The notes under the pieces were generated by a model. It worked only from the letters and a program-made list of their open reading frames with translations. It ran no database searches and was not told where the DNA came from. From the NCBI GenBank assembly GCA_019635775.1, contig JAHBYU010000012.1, positions 88,323-152,322 of the forward strand: DNA of 64,000 bases, in the 5' to 3' direction. A program made the translations under genes and the position numbers. This document shows positions 35,476-45,133 of the stretch, in pieces (position 1 is the first letter of the stretch; each line of letters begins with the position of its first letter). Origin of the DNA: Rhizobiaceae bacterium. Lineage in GTDB: Bacteria; Pseudomonadota; Alphaproteobacteria; Rhizobiales; Rhizobiaceae.

Positions 35476-38364
35476 TCAGGCCGGCGCCATCGGATACTGC
35501 TCCTTCAACATGCGCAGCACCTGGTCACCCGGGATCGGTGCGCCGAACATGTAGCTCTGCACATATTCGCAGCCCATCTGCCGCAGTTCCAGCGCGTCGT
35601 TCTCGTCGGCAACGCCTTCGGCAACGACTGACAGCCCAAGTTCATGCGCCATGTTCACCATGGATTTGAGAAGCACCGCACGCTTCGGCGTGGTGTCGTC
35701 GACGAAACTCTTGTCGATCTTGATCGTGTCGAAGGGAAAGCGCGTCAGGTAGGCAAGCGACGAATAGCCGGTGCCGAAGTCGTCGAGTGAAAGACCGATC
35801 CCCAATTGCTTGAGTTTGCTGAGCACATGATTGGTCTGCTCGGGGTTGTCCATGACCAGGGACTCGGTCAGCTCAAGCCGGAAGCAACGCGGCTTCAGCC
35901 CGGCCCGGGCGATGACCGACCTAACGTCGCTGACGAGGTCCCTGCGGATCAACTGCCTGCTGGAGAGGTTGACTGATACGGAAAGCGGCGCATCGCCAAT
36001 CTGCTTCTGCCAGTAGGCCAGGTCTTCGGCCGCTCGCTGCATGGCAAACAGCCCGAGCTGGACGATGAGCCCACAGCTCTCCGCCACTGGAATGAAATCC
36101 GAAGGCGGTATGGAGCCGCGACGCGGATGGTCCCATCTCAGCAGGGCCTCGAAACCGGCAACGGTGCCGTCCTCGAGGCGCACGATCGGCTGATAGGCGA
36201 GCGTGAATTCCTGTCGTTCGGTCGCGCGCCTCAGGTCGGATTCGAGTTGCAGGCGGTCTGTTCCGACAGAGCGGAACGCAGGCCGGAACGGTTCGATACG
36301 ATCGCCGCCGAAACGCTTTGCCTGATGCATCGCCAGCTCGGCGTCCTTGACCATGTCCTCTGCGGTGTTCTGCGAGTTGGTCCAGGTGATCAGGCCGATG
36401 GATGCCGTCAGCACGATTTCCCGCTTCGCGAAATTGATCGGCGCACGGATCGCCTGCTTGATCGCGTCGGCAACTGCCGCGATGCGCGAAGGATCCTGCT
36501 CCGAGAGCAGCATCAGGGCGAACTGGTCGCCTGCGAAACGCGACAGGGAATCCTTCGGCTTGAGCAAGCGGTGAAGGCGGCGCGCGATGGTCAGCAGGAT
36601 TGTGTCGCCCGCCGAAATGCCGAGCCCGTCATTCACCTGCTTGAACCGGTCGATGTCTATGACGAAAACCGTCGGCTGGATCTTGTCCTCCGACCGGGCG
36701 ACCGAGATGATCGCTTCGAGCCGGTTCATGAACAGTTCCCGGTTGGGCAGGCCGGTCAGGTTGTCATGCACGGCGTCATGCAGAAGCCGCTCCTCGGCCT
36801 TCTTCTGCTCTGTGATTTCCACCATCGTTCCGACGCAACGGATGACCTCGCCGTCGGAACCCACGACCGGACGTGCGCGCAACGAGAACCAGTGGTAGTG
36901 GCCGTCCGCGCCGCGCAGGCGGAAGCTTTGGCCGACTTTGCCGCGCCGGTGTTCCAATACGACGTCGAGTGTCGTGCGGAACGTGTCGCGATCGTCCGAA
37001 TGCAGCGCGGGCAGCCATGTGCGGGCAGGGCCGCCGAGGCTGTTGGGAGGAAGGCCGAGTTGCAGGCTGATGTCGGGCTTGGTCACGACGCGGTCGCGCA
37101 GCACATCCCAGTCGAAGACGATGTCGCCCGAGCCTACGACGGCAAGCGCCTGCCGTTCCATGTCGCTGAACAGGCCCTGATGCAGCGCGCCGCCGGCAAA
37201 GGCATGTTGCATGACGGTGAAGCCGATCAGCAGAATGATCAGGATCAATCCGCCGCCGAGCGCCGGCTGAACCACATCGTTGTCTATGATGCCGGTGATG
37301 GCCATCCACGAGCCGGTCAGCCAGATCAGGACCATGACCCAACTGGGAATGAGCATGATCGCGCGGTCATAGCCTCTGAAGCCGAGGAAGACGATCAGAC
37401 CGATGCCGGTGATGGCCGTCGCTGCAAAGGATAGGCGCGCAATGCCGGCTGCAACCGCCGGATCGATGATCGCGACGCCTGCGATCAGAACCAGGCCGCA
37501 AATCCAGACGAAGGCGCCATAGCTGAAATGGCCGTGCCAGCGATTGAGATTGAGATAAGCGAACAGGAAGACGACAAAAGTCGCCGCCAGACCGACCTCC
37601 GTGCTGGCGCGCCACATCTGCTCGTTGCCGGGCGAGATTTCGATGATCTTGTTCAGGAAGCCGAAGTCGACGCTGATATAGGCCAGGACCGCCCACGAAA
37701 GCGCAGCCGTGGCGGGGAACATGGATGTTCCCTTGACCACGAAAAGAATGGTCAGGAACAGGGCAAGCAGGCCCGCGATCCCGATGACGATGCCGCGATA
37801 GAGCGTGTAGGAGTTCACCGAATCCTTGTAGGCCTCCGGATCCCAGAGATAGACCTGCGGCAGGTTCGGCGAAGCAAGTTCCCCGATGAACGTGATGACC
37901 GAGCCGGGGTTCAGCGTCACGAGGAAGACGTCGGAATCGGCGCTCGCCTGCCTGTCCAGCGCGAAGCCCTCGCTCGGCGTGATCGCGGCGATGCGGCTGG
38001 AGCCGAGATCTGGCCAGAACAGGCCGGAGTTCACCAGCCTGAAATGCGGCGCCACGATCAGCCGGTCGATCTGCTCGTCCGTCGTGTTAGCAAGCGCGAA
38101 AACGGCCCAGTCTCCGCTTGAGCGCTCGTCATTCGCCGCGACCTCGATGCGCCTGACGATGCCGTCCGGGCCAGGCGCGGTGGAAACCTGGAAATTCTCG
38201 CCCTGGTTCCGATAGATCTGGACGGCGCGCGAGAGGTCCAGCGCGACGTTGTCGCGCGAAATCTTGATGGGCTCGATCGCATAAGCGGCCGCGCTTGCGC
38301 AAAGGAGCGTGATTGCCGCCAGGACAAACGCTGCAAGCCGCACTTTGAGCCTATCGATCGCCAA
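35476..38364 (-). CDS. Membrane-bound cyclic di-GMP phosphodiesterase candidate (7TM-PAS-degenerate GGDEF-EAL)
   Basis: The 962-residue protein has a signal sequence and a periplasmic sensory domain (about 30-185), then seven membrane helices (about 195-395) in the 7TMR-DISM arrangement. A PAS domain (about 415-535), a GGDEF domain (about 545-705) and an EAL domain (about 715-955) follow. The GGDEF motif is AGDQF (611-615), so the catalytic Glu is Gln and diguanylate cyclase activity is unlikely. The EAL motif is intact (E739-A740-L741), as are DDFGTGYSSLAYL and AEGV. Cyclic-di-GMP hydrolysis with the GGDEF domain as GTP sensor is therefore expected. The start is a TTG. It is the last gene of the thrC-M16-GNAT operon. 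Confidence 0.88.
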   Translation of the reverse strand: MAIDRLKVRLAAFVLAAITLLCASAAAYAIEPIKISRDNVALDLSRAVQIYRNQGENFQVSTAPGPDGIVRRIEVAANDERSSGDWAVFALANTTDEQIDRLIVAPHFRLVNSGLFWPDLGSSRIAAITPSEGFALDRQASADSDVFLVTLNPGSVITFIGELASPNLPQVYLWDPEAYKDSVNSYTLYRGIVIGIAGLLALFLTILFVVKGTSMFPATAALSWAVLAYISVDFGFLNKIIEISPGNEQMWRASTEVGLAATFVVFLFAYLNLNRWHGHFSYGAFVWICGLVLIAGVAIIDPAVAAGIARLSFAATAITGIGLIVFLGFRGYDRAIMLIPSWVMVLIWLTGSWMAITGIIDNDVVQPALGGGLILIILLIGFTVMQHAFAGGALHQGLFSDMERQALAVVGSGDIVFDWDVLRDRVVTKPDISLQLGLPPNSLGGPARTWLPALHSDDRDTFRTTLDVVLEHRRGKVGQSFRLRGADGHYHWFSLRARPVVGSDGEVIRCVGTMVEITEQKKAEERLLHDAVHDNLTGLPNRELFMNRLEAIISVARSEDKIQPTVFVIDIDRFKQVNDGLGISAGDTILLTIARRLHRLLKPKDSLSRFAGDQFALMLLSEQDPSRIAAVADAIKQAIRAPINFAKREIVLTASIGLITWTNSQNTAEDMVKDAELAMHQAKRFGGDRIEPFRPAFRSVGTDRLQLESDLRRATERQEFTLAYQPIVRLEDGTVAGFEALLRWDHPRRGSIPPSDFIPVAESCGLIVQLGLFAMQRAAEDLAYWQKQIGDAPLSVSVNLSSRQLIRRDLVSDVRSVIARAGLKPRCFRLELTESLVMDNPEQTNHVLSKLKQLGIGLSLDDFGTGYSSLAYLTRFPFDTIKIDKSFVDDTTPKRAVLLKSMVNMAHELGLSVVAEGVADENDALELRQMGCEYVQSYMFGAPIPGDQVLRMLKEQYPMAPA

Positions 38365-38369
38365 AGAAT

Positions 38370-38966
38370 TCAGTCCCTTGTCCTGGCGGTGCGCGGATCG
38401 TCTTCAATCAGCGCGTAGAGGTAATGATCTTGCCAGATTCCGTTTATCTTCAGGTAGGATCGTAACAGCCCTTCGCGCGTGAATCCGGCTTTTTCAAGCA
38501 CACGAACGGACCTGCGGTTCCCCGGAATACAGGCAGCCTCAATGCGGTGCAACCGCATCGTATCAAAGGCATGGCCTGCAAGGAGTTCAAGCGCTTCGAG
38601 CATGTAGCCATGGCCGGCATGTTTTTCGCCGATCCAGTAGCCGATATGACCCGAGCGGGCCACGCCGTGACGGATGTTCCCAAGCGTTACGCCTCCGAGC
38701 AGTTGCCCCGACTGGTTTTCGAAAATGAAAAAGGGGAGCGCTGAGCCGCGAGAAAAGTCCTCGCGATAGCGCCTCAGCCTTTCCCGCCAGGCGGAGATGC
38801 CAAGCTCGTCTGCTGCCCAGCTTGGCTCCCAGGGTTCGAGAAAGGCGCGGCTTTCCCCGCGGACCTGCATCCATTCGCGGTAGTCGCCCTGGACAGGCAG
38901 CCGCAACAGGATGCGTGGTCCCTTCAGCGCCGGGGTGTCGCGGCGGAAGAAGGGAAGCGAGAACAT
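38370..38966 (-). CDS. GNAT-family N-acetyltransferase (RimJ/RimL type)
   Basis: The 198-residue protein belongs to the RimJ/RimL branch, which acetylates protein N-termini such as ribosomal proteins. Visible elements are GPRILLRLPVQGDYREWMQV at the N-terminus, the LGGVTLGNIRHG strand, the acetyl-CoA loop HIGYWIGEKHAGHGYMLEAL and the end strand RLHRIEAACIPGNRRSVRVL. It lies 5 bp before the GGDEF-EAL gene and 16 bp after the M16 peptidase gene, so all three form one transcription unit with thrC. The target protein is unknown. Confidence 0.88.
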   Translation of the reverse strand: MFSLPFFRRDTPALKGPRILLRLPVQGDYREWMQVRGESRAFLEPWEPSWAADELGISAWRERLRRYREDFSRGSALPFFIFENQSGQLLGGVTLGNIRHGVARSGHIGYWIGEKHAGHGYMLEALELLAGHAFDTMRLHRIEAACIPGNRRSVRVLEKAGFTREGLLRSYLKINGIWQDHYLYALIEDDPRTARTRD

Positions 38967-38982
38967 CGAAGATGCCTCGTTG

Positions 38983-40275
38983 TCAAACCGCCCGGCGGCG
39001 CAGGGTCACATCCTGTCCGGGTAAAGAATCGCGAATCGCTTCGTAGGGTGCGAGCTTGCCCACAGGGCCGACGGCGGCAATGGTGGGTGTCGTGCTGAAC
39101 AGCCGGGAGGATAGGTCGCTCAATCGGTCGATGGTGAGCGCGGAAAGCCGTTCCATCAGTTCTTCCTTGGTGACCGGCCGTCCGAACAGGAGCATCTGGC
39201 GCGCGATCTGTGACGCGCGGCTGGAGGCGCTTTCCGCCGACATGATGAGCCCGGCTCTGTATTGTGCCCTGGCACGGTCCAGCTCTTCCTGCGAGATGCT
39301 TTCGCCGGCCTTCTGAAGCTCGTCCACGATGACCGGGATCAGCTTGGAGATGTCGCTCTGCCCGGTTGCAGAGTGAACCCCGAAGATGCCGGTGTCTGAA
39401 AAGCCCCAGTGAAAGGCATAGACCGAATAGCACAGGCCGCGTTTCTCGCGCACTTCCTGGAACAGCCTCGACGACATGCCCCCGCCAAGGATCATCGAAA
39501 GCACCTGCGACGCATAGAAGTCGCGCACATGGTAGGCGCGCCCCTCGAAACCGAGGATGATCTGGGCATCCATCAGGTCGCGGTTTTCCCGGAAGTCGCC
39601 GCCGATATACTGCGCATAGGTCGGCACCGTGTCGTTGGCCTTGCTGCGGAAAGTTCCCAGCCGCTTCTCGACCTCGCGCACGAACTGGTCATGCTGTATG
39701 TCGCCCGCAGCAACGACGACCATCCGCTCGGCGCCGTACTGCCGGTTGATGAAGTCGTGAATCTGCTGCGACGTGAATGATTTGACCGTCTCCGGCGTTC
39801 CGAGGATCGAGCGGCCGATGGTCTGGTGCCTGTAGGCCGTCTCCGTGAACTTGTCGAAGACGACATCGTCAGGCGTGTCATGGGCCGCGCCGATCTCCTG
39901 CAGGATGACGTGCTGTTCGCGCTCCAGTTCGGCGGGATCGAACTTCGAGTCGGTCAGGATGTCGGCGAGAATGTCTACCGCCAGGGGCACGTCGTCTGAC
40001 AGGACGCGTGCATAATAGGAGGTCGTTTCGACGCTGGTGGCGGCATTGATCTCGCCGCCGACATTTTCGATTTCCGAAGCGATCTGGAAGGCGCTTCGGC
40101 GCGCCGTGCCCTTGAAGGCCATGTGTTCCAGCAGATGAGCCATGCCATGCTCGTCGTCGCGCTCGTTTCGCGCGCCGGATTTGACCCACACGCCGAGGGC
40201 AACGGATTCAGTGCTGGGAAGGGTTTCGGTTGCGACTGTCAGGCCGTTCGACAGACGGCTTACCTCAACACCCAT
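38983..40275 (-). CDS. M16 family zinc metallopeptidase (mitochondrial-processing-peptidase-like)
   Basis: The 430-residue protein is related to the beta subunit of mitochondrial processing peptidase and to bacterial PqqL/YmxG proteins. The inverted zinc motif HxxEH is present in HGMAHLLEHMAFKGTARR (His and Glu about 46-53), with the second Glu further on in the FDPAELEREQHVILQEIG region. The GLCYSVYAFHWGFSDTGIF segment is a family mark. In Rhizobiales this gene normally follows thrC, as it does here with a 14-bp gap. The substrate is unknown; it probably acts in the cytosol or periplasm, and no signal peptide is visible. Confidence 0.9.
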   Translation of the reverse strand: MGVEVSRLSNGLTVATETLPSTESVALGVWVKSGARNERDDEHGMAHLLEHMAFKGTARRSAFQIASEIENVGGEINAATSVETTSYYARVLSDDVPLAVDILADILTDSKFDPAELEREQHVILQEIGAAHDTPDDVVFDKFTETAYRHQTIGRSILGTPETVKSFTSQQIHDFINRQYGAERMVVVAAGDIQHDQFVREVEKRLGTFRSKANDTVPTYAQYIGGDFRENRDLMDAQIILGFEGRAYHVRDFYASQVLSMILGGGMSSRLFQEVREKRGLCYSVYAFHWGFSDTGIFGVHSATGQSDISKLIPVIVDELQKAGESISQEELDRARAQYRAGLIMSAESASSRASQIARQMLLFGRPVTKEELMERLSALTIDRLSDLSSRLFSTTPTIAAVGPVGKLAPYEAIRDSLPGQDVTLRRRAV

Positions 40276-40289
40276 ATGGACTTAACTCC

Positions 40290-41687
40290 CTAACGCGACG
40301 CTCTTGCGCGGCGGCTTATGTAATCTTCCATCATTTTAAGGTCGGATGGAAGTACCGTAAACCGTTCCTCTGCACCCATCATTCCCGCCAGCCAGTCGGG
40401 CAGGGCGGGGGTTACACCGCAGGCTGCCTGGACCGCGGCCGGGAACTTTGCCGGGTGAGCGGTCGCCAGCACGACCATCGGGGTTTCAGGAGCAGACTTC
40501 TCGCTCGCGACATGAAAACCCGTCGCGCTGTGCGGATCGAGCAGGTAGCCGCATTCCTTCAGCGTGGAGCGGATCGTGTCGGCGGCCTGCTGCATGGAGG
40601 CCCGCCCCGCATCGAATTCGTGGCGGATTGCTGCCAGGGCATCAGACGCGATTGTAAAGGCTCCCGATTGCTTCAAGCCGTCCATGTAGCGGCGAACCGC
40701 CCCGGCGTCTCGGCCGCTGGCCTCGAAAAGCAGCCGCTCGAAGTTGGAGGAGATCTGGATGTCCATGGATGGGGAGGTTGTCTCGACAACGCCTTCCATT
40801 CGGTAGTCGCCGGTTTCCAAAGTCCGGGCCAGGATATCGTTGTCGTTGGTGGCGATCACCAGCCGATCGATGGGAAGTCCCATGCGCTTGGCCGCATAAC
40901 CCGCAAAGATGTCGCCGAAATTGCCCGTGGGCACCGTGAAGGATACGGGCCGGTCCGGGCTGCCCAGCGAAATCGCCGACGAAAAATAGTACACGATCTG
41001 CGCCATGATGCGCGCCCAGTTGATCGAGTTCACGCCGGAAAGGCTTACGCGGTCACGAAAGGCATGGTCGTTGAACATGTCCTTCACCAGCGCCTGGCAG
41101 TCGTCGAAGTTGCCTTCGACGGCCAGCGCGTGCACGTTCGCTGCTGTCGGGGTCGTCATCTGGCGCTGCTGGACGGGCGACACTTTTCCATGCGGAAACA
41201 GGATGAAGATGTCTGTCCGGTCGCGCCCGGCGAACGCCTCGATGGCCGCCCCACCGGTATCGCCGGAGGTTGCGCCAGCGATCGTTGCCCGTTGTCCGCG
41301 TTCGGCCAGGACATGATCCATCAACCGGGCGAGAAGCTGCATGGCCACGTCCTTGAAGGCGAGGGTCGGGCCATGAAAAAGCTCAAGCACGAAGGAATTC
41401 TGGTCGAGCTGGACGATCGGGCAGACCGCCTTGTGGCGGAAAGTCCCGTAGGCCTCCTTCGTCAGCCTTTCAAAGACGTCTGGAAGCATATCGCCTTCGA
41501 CAAACGGCATGAGAAGCCTGGCAGCGAGCGCGGGATAGGGCAGGCCGCGCATGGCGCGGATTTCCGCCGGGCTGAATGTCGGCCATTCGTGGGGCAGGTA
41601 GAGCCCGCCGTCCCTTGCAAGGCCGGCCAGCAGGGCATCCGAAAATCCGAGGACAGGTGCCTCTCCCCGCGTACTGATGTATCGCAT
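40290..41687 (-). CDS. thrC: Threonine synthase
   Basis: ThrC converts O-phosphohomoserine to threonine with pyridoxal phosphate. The 465-residue length is that of the long bacterial form. The PLP-binding Lys is in FHGPTLAFKDVAMQLLARLM (about residue 107-126). The phosphate-binding GATSGDTGGAAIEAF loop and VPTGNFGDIFAGYAAKRMGL are present. The start at the ATG at 41687 gives the family N-terminus RYISTRGEAPVLGFSDALL; the frame is open a little further up. It heads the minus-strand operon and is divergent from a lipoprotein gene. Confidence 0.96.
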   Translation of the reverse strand: MRYISTRGEAPVLGFSDALLAGLARDGGLYLPHEWPTFSPAEIRAMRGLPYPALAARLLMPFVEGDMLPDVFERLTKEAYGTFRHKAVCPIVQLDQNSFVLELFHGPTLAFKDVAMQLLARLMDHVLAERGQRATIAGATSGDTGGAAIEAFAGRDRTDIFILFPHGKVSPVQQRQMTTPTAANVHALAVEGNFDDCQALVKDMFNDHAFRDRVSLSGVNSINWARIMAQIVYYFSSAISLGSPDRPVSFTVPTGNFGDIFAGYAAKRMGLPIDRLVIATNDNDILARTLETGDYRMEGVVETTSPSMDIQISSNFERLLFEASGRDAGAVRRYMDGLKQSGAFTIASDALAAIRHEFDAGRASMQQAADTIRSTLKECGYLLDPHSATGFHVASEKSAPETPMVVLATAHPAKFPAAVQAACGVTPALPDWLAGMMGAEERFTVLPSDLKMMEDYISRRARASR

Positions 41688-41830
41688 GTCTTTCCCGTTT
41701 GGTCGTACTGCACCGAGCCTGACGGCCATCGGTTAATTTTGTTCCCGCGCCGGTTTCGTTTCGCCGTCGCAATTTTGCCGGGTGGTTGGTATAGAGCAGC
41801 GGCTATGTGAGAGGGAAGTGGAGTTTTCGA

Positions 41831-42430
41831 TTGGCGAAGGGTCGTTTTTTGCCGGGTTTCGCTGTTTTGGGTTGTGCGATGGCTCTCGCGGCCTGCCAAT
41901 CCGGCGATTCTGGCGGTGGCAGCGGCAATATGCTGGGTTTCGGCGGCGCAAAAGAGCCGAAGCCGCCTGAAGAGGGCAAGGTTCTCGCCAGCGAGTTGAC
42001 GGCCTATTGCCCCCGCGTCATCGTGAAGGAGGCGGAGAGCACGATCAACCGCTACGCAAAGGGCGGTGAAGGGGATCCGGCGAAGCTTTCCTGGCAGGCG
42101 TCCATCTCGGAATCGACACGCAGTTGCAGCCGGCAGACCGGCATGCTGCAGATGAACGTCGCTGTGGCCGGCCGCGTCGTTCCGGGCCCGGCCGGTGCAT
42201 CCGGAACGGTCACCCTGCCTGTCAAGGTGACCGTGATGCAAGGCGACGGGACGGCGCTCTACACGCAGACGTTCAACCAGCAGGTTACCCTGGCAGGAAC
42301 CCAGGCTCAGCAGTTCCTCCTGAGCGATCAGAATGTCGTGGTGCCGATACCGGCTGACAACACCTTGCAGGTCTTTGCGGGGTTCGACACGGGAACGTCG
42401 AAGAAGAAGCAGAGCGAAGAGCTTTTCTAG
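41831..42430 (+). CDS. Lipoprotein of unknown function
   Basis: No family is recognised. The 199-residue product from the TTG at 41831 has a lipoprotein signal with the lipobox LAAC (19-22) and a Gly/Ser-rich linker with a further GGSGN stretch. The mature part holds a Cys pair (TAYCPRV and TRSCSRQTGM), and a beta-rich domain with repeated GTVTLPVKVTVMQGDG type strands. GGAG lies 7 bases before the TTG. A GTG at 41807 is in frame but has no Shine-Dalgarno. It is divergent from thrC. An outer-membrane or periplasmic location is likely. Confidence 0.7.
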   Translation: MAKGRFLPGFAVLGCAMALAACQSGDSGGGSGNMLGFGGAKEPKPPEEGKVLASELTAYCPRVIVKEAESTINRYAKGGEGDPAKLSWQASISESTRSCSRQTGMLQMNVAVAGRVVPGPAGASGTVTLPVKVTVMQGDGTALYTQTFNQQVTLAGTQAQQFLLSDQNVVVPIPADNTLQVFAGFDTGTSKKKQSEELF

Positions 42431-42620
42431 AGGTCGATTCTTTACTGTTGCGTTGCTGACTGCGGGGTCTGAGCCGACCGCCATTTCCTTCTGTTGCGTT
42501 TAAGTGCACTGGCCTATTGCAATTCCTCTTTCATCGTGTGAGGCAGGCTTGGGGGTTGTATGAGGTTGTGCGTTTGGGTTCGCCCGGCGGCTGCGATCCG
42601 AGCAGGAGAACGCAAGAGGA

Positions 42621-43721
42621 ATGATGCTGCGTAGACTGCCAGGGCAGATTGCCTTTTTTTGCGTTCGCAAGATTGCCAAGTTCTACTTCCACTATCTGAG
42701 AATTGCCGCGACATATCTCCTGCGTTTGCGGGGAAAAAGATCGTTCATAGTGGAACGGCTGGAAGGCGAGCGCTCGTTTGAGAGTGGCTACTACGCCGTG
42801 TTTATTATCTGGCAGCCCGGTGGTCTTCCCTGGTATGTGAGGAATGCTCTCGAGGCTTTTGCCGCTGCGAAAGTAAATGTCGTGGCCGTGGTCAACCATA
42901 CGTTGACCGACGAGATGCGCGCAGAGCTCGTTCGATCGACCAGATATGTCCTTGTCCGCGACAATACCGGTTTCGACTTTGGCGGCTACCAGGACGGAAC
43001 AGCCTTCATTCGAGCCAGTTTTCCCTATGAGCGGCTGATCTACGTCAATGATAGCGTCTACTTTTTCCGCGATGGGCTGGAAAATCTCTTCACACGTCTG
43101 GCGACGTCAAAAGCCGATGTCTGCACGGCCTTCGAAAACTGGGAATTCAGCTATCACGTGCAGTCATTCTGCTTCTCCGTTTCACGGCATCTGATGGACA
43201 CGCCTGATGTGAGAGCTTTCTGGCTGAATTACCTGCCGGTCAGTTCAAGACTTTGGGCTATCCACAAGGGGGAAATCGGCCTGTCTGCAGCCATTGCTCC
43301 AAATGCAAGGTCGTTCGACGTGGTGTACACGCCGAATTCGATTCGCTCGGCAGTGACCGAGTTGGCCAAAACCGATGTCGACGTGCTCAACACCTACCTT
43401 CCGGTACGGATTCGAATCCCTGTCGGTTCGTCGATGAACTTCAAGGTGGAGGGTGAACAGCAGTTGATCGAAAGGCTGCACTGCTATTCTCAGATTCACG
43501 GTGCGGGTTTTTTGTACAGAAAGTTCGCCAACAGTCCGCTGATGAAGCGCGATATTGTTTGGCGGCGTGATCAATACTCAGTCTACGATGTTGAGAATTG
43601 TCTCACTGTCGTGGGGCACGAAGGACATCTGGCCGAGATCCTTTCGGACATGCGGCGCAAGGGGAAAGGCGATTTGCAGCCCCTTTTGAGAAGAGCGCTC
43701 TTCTGTGAAGCTTTGATCTAA
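42621..43721 (+). CDS. RgpF-like rhamnan/polysaccharide biosynthesis protein
   Basis: The 366-residue protein resembles the rhamnan-synthesis F family, proteins that act with glycosyltransferases in building rhamnose-rich surface polysaccharides. The family motif DNTGFDFGGYQDG is at about residue 114-126, followed by RLIYVNDSVYFF. Two clusters of basic residues flank an amphipathic N-terminal stretch (LRRLPGQIAFFCVRKIAKF). AGAGGA stands just before the ATG. Base composition looks more AT-rich than the flanking core genes, which suggests acquisition. A methyltransferase gene follows after 37 bp. The exact sugar is not known. Confidence 0.75.
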   Translation: MMLRRLPGQIAFFCVRKIAKFYFHYLRIAATYLLRLRGKRSFIVERLEGERSFESGYYAVFIIWQPGGLPWYVRNALEAFAAAKVNVVAVVNHTLTDEMRAELVRSTRYVLVRDNTGFDFGGYQDGTAFIRASFPYERLIYVNDSVYFFRDGLENLFTRLATSKADVCTAFENWEFSYHVQSFCFSVSRHLMDTPDVRAFWLNYLPVSSRLWAIHKGEIGLSAAIAPNARSFDVVYTPNSIRSAVTELAKTDVDVLNTYLPVRIRIPVGSSMNFKVEGEQQLIERLHCYSQIHGAGFLYRKFANSPLMKRDIVWRRDQYSVYDVENCLTVVGHEGHLAEILSDMRRKGKGDLQPLLRRALFCEALI

Positions 43722-43758
43722 CACTCTCAAATTGGAAACAGTGTCAGGAGGCCCGACT

Positions 43759-44757
43759 TTGGACCGGGAAGAACGACTTTTCTCCATGTTCGATGCGTCG
43801 GGCTTCGGGCTCGAAGTAGGTCCGAGCTACAATCCTCTTCTTCCAAAATCGAAATACCGCGTCGAAACGATCGATCACGCCGATGCTGCAACGCTCAGGA
43901 AAAAATACCACGACAATGCCTCGCAGATCGAAGAGGTGGACTATGTGTCCGACGGCGGTGGCATGCTCGATACGATCGGCCAGGCTGCGAGGTACGACTT
44001 CATCGTCGCTTCCCATGTCATTGAGCATATGACGGACGTTGTCCGCTTCCTTCAGGATTGCGAGCAACTCCTGAAACCAGGCGGAACGCTGGTGCTGGCA
44101 GTCCCCGACAAACGTTACTGCTTTGATGCGCTTCGGCCAATATCGACTGTGGGTCAGGCGCTGCAGGCCCATGCCGAAAGTTGGACACGTCATCCGCCTT
44201 CGATTCAATACGATAGCGAGGCTTATGCCGTTCATACGAAGTCCGGCGCAATCGTTTGGATCGAGCCCGACATGGAAGACCTGAAGTTGATGAGATCCCC
44301 ACAGGCGGGAAAACGGGTCGTTGATGCCTTGTCGGGGGACTATCGTGACGCCCATGGCTGGGTATTCACCCCGACATCCTTTCGTTACCTGATCAAGACG
44401 CTACAGGGATTGGGATACATAAATCTCGGTGAGGTCGCGTTTTACAAGCATCCCGGCCTTCAGCCCGGAATGCACGAGTTCTACGTCAGCCTCTCCAAGG
44501 GGGCGCCGCCGATAGCCGACGATGATCTGGAACTCCTCAAGACAGTTCAGGAAGAGATCCGCGAAATTGCGCCGAGGCGCGAGCCACAGCCCGCGCCTGC
44601 GCATCTGTCGGAAGAGCTTGAAGCCGCAAAAAAGCGTATCCGCGAGCTTGAGGTCGCCCAAGCGGCAATGCTTGGCTCGAACTCATGGAGGATCACAGCC
44701 TCACTACGCTCACTCAAGAACCTGCTGGTTGGATTCAGGCCTCGCCAGGCGCCATGA
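43759..44757 (+). CDS. SAM-dependent methyltransferase of polysaccharide synthesis
   Basis: The 332-residue protein has a class I SAM-methyltransferase domain (about 10-130): GFGLEVGPSYNPL, the YDFIVASHVIEH motif and LKPGGTLVLAVPD. An extended C-terminal part ends in a coiled coil (LEAAKKRIRELEVAQ) and GSNSWRITASLRSL, a tail often seen in proteins of the glycan-assembly machinery. The TTG at 43759 is preferred because AGGAGG (43746-43751) lies 7 bases upstream; the frame is open to a TTG at 43732. Its 3' end overlaps the convergent gene by 23 bp. It may methylate a sugar or the chain terminus. Confidence 0.8.
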   Translation: MDREERLFSMFDASGFGLEVGPSYNPLLPKSKYRVETIDHADAATLRKKYHDNASQIEEVDYVSDGGGMLDTIGQAARYDFIVASHVIEHMTDVVRFLQDCEQLLKPGGTLVLAVPDKRYCFDALRPISTVGQALQAHAESWTRHPPSIQYDSEAYAVHTKSGAIVWIEPDMEDLKLMRSPQAGKRVVDALSGDYRDAHGWVFTPTSFRYLIKTLQGLGYINLGEVAFYKHPGLQPGMHEFYVSLSKGAPPIADDDLELLKTVQEEIREIAPRREPQPAPAHLSEELEAAKKRIRELEVAQAAMLGSNSWRITASLRSLKNLLVGFRPRQAP

Positions 44758-45133
44758 TTGCTCCAACGTCCGCTCCTATCGAGCCAAGCAGCGCCACAGC
44801 ACCCTGGTCATCGGCATAGACCTCGGGATGGTCTGGCGCGAACCAGCGGGCGAAGGACGTAGGGTTCGACGTTAACGCCGCATAGGCAGCGTCCATCTTG
44901 CCCGCATCGATGAGACGAGCCTGCACCACCGATTTCCTGACCTTGCGGCGCGCGGTCGGGCCAAGGAGTCCATAGGGCGCCAGAACGTCGTCCAGTTCGG
45001 CCTCGGAAGCAATCGGGCTCACGCCGCCGCTCCCGGCTATTTCCGTAACGTAGGCCCTTGCTGCGCTCGACCAGTAACGGCTGCCGTCGCCGTTGACGAT
45101 CCAGTACCAGTCTTGGGGTGTGTAATTAGGCAT
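44735..45133 (-). CDS. Phage tail-associated-like small protein
   Basis: The 132-residue product begins MPNYTPQDWYWIVNGDGSRY, a pattern I associate with small proteins encoded next to tail or spike genes of rhizobial phages and gene transfer agents. The rest is a helical segment with basic patches (TARRKVRKSVVQARLIDAG) and an acidic C-terminus. Its ATG at 45133 overlaps the stop of the upstream spike-like gene by 8 bp, so the two are translationally coupled. Its 3' end overlaps the convergent methyltransferase gene. There is no recognisable catalytic motif. Confidence 0.6.
   Translation of the reverse strand: MPNYTPQDWYWIVNGDGSRYWSSAARAYVTEIAGSGGVSPIASEAELDDVLAPYGLLGPTARRKVRKSVVQARLIDAGKMDAAYAALTSNPTSFARWFAPDHPEVYADDQGAVALLGSIGADVGAIMAPGEA

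Noticed and set aside
40230-41810. 526-codon plus-strand frame over thrC
   Set aside because: Antisense to threonine synthase, no start signal and no recognisable product.
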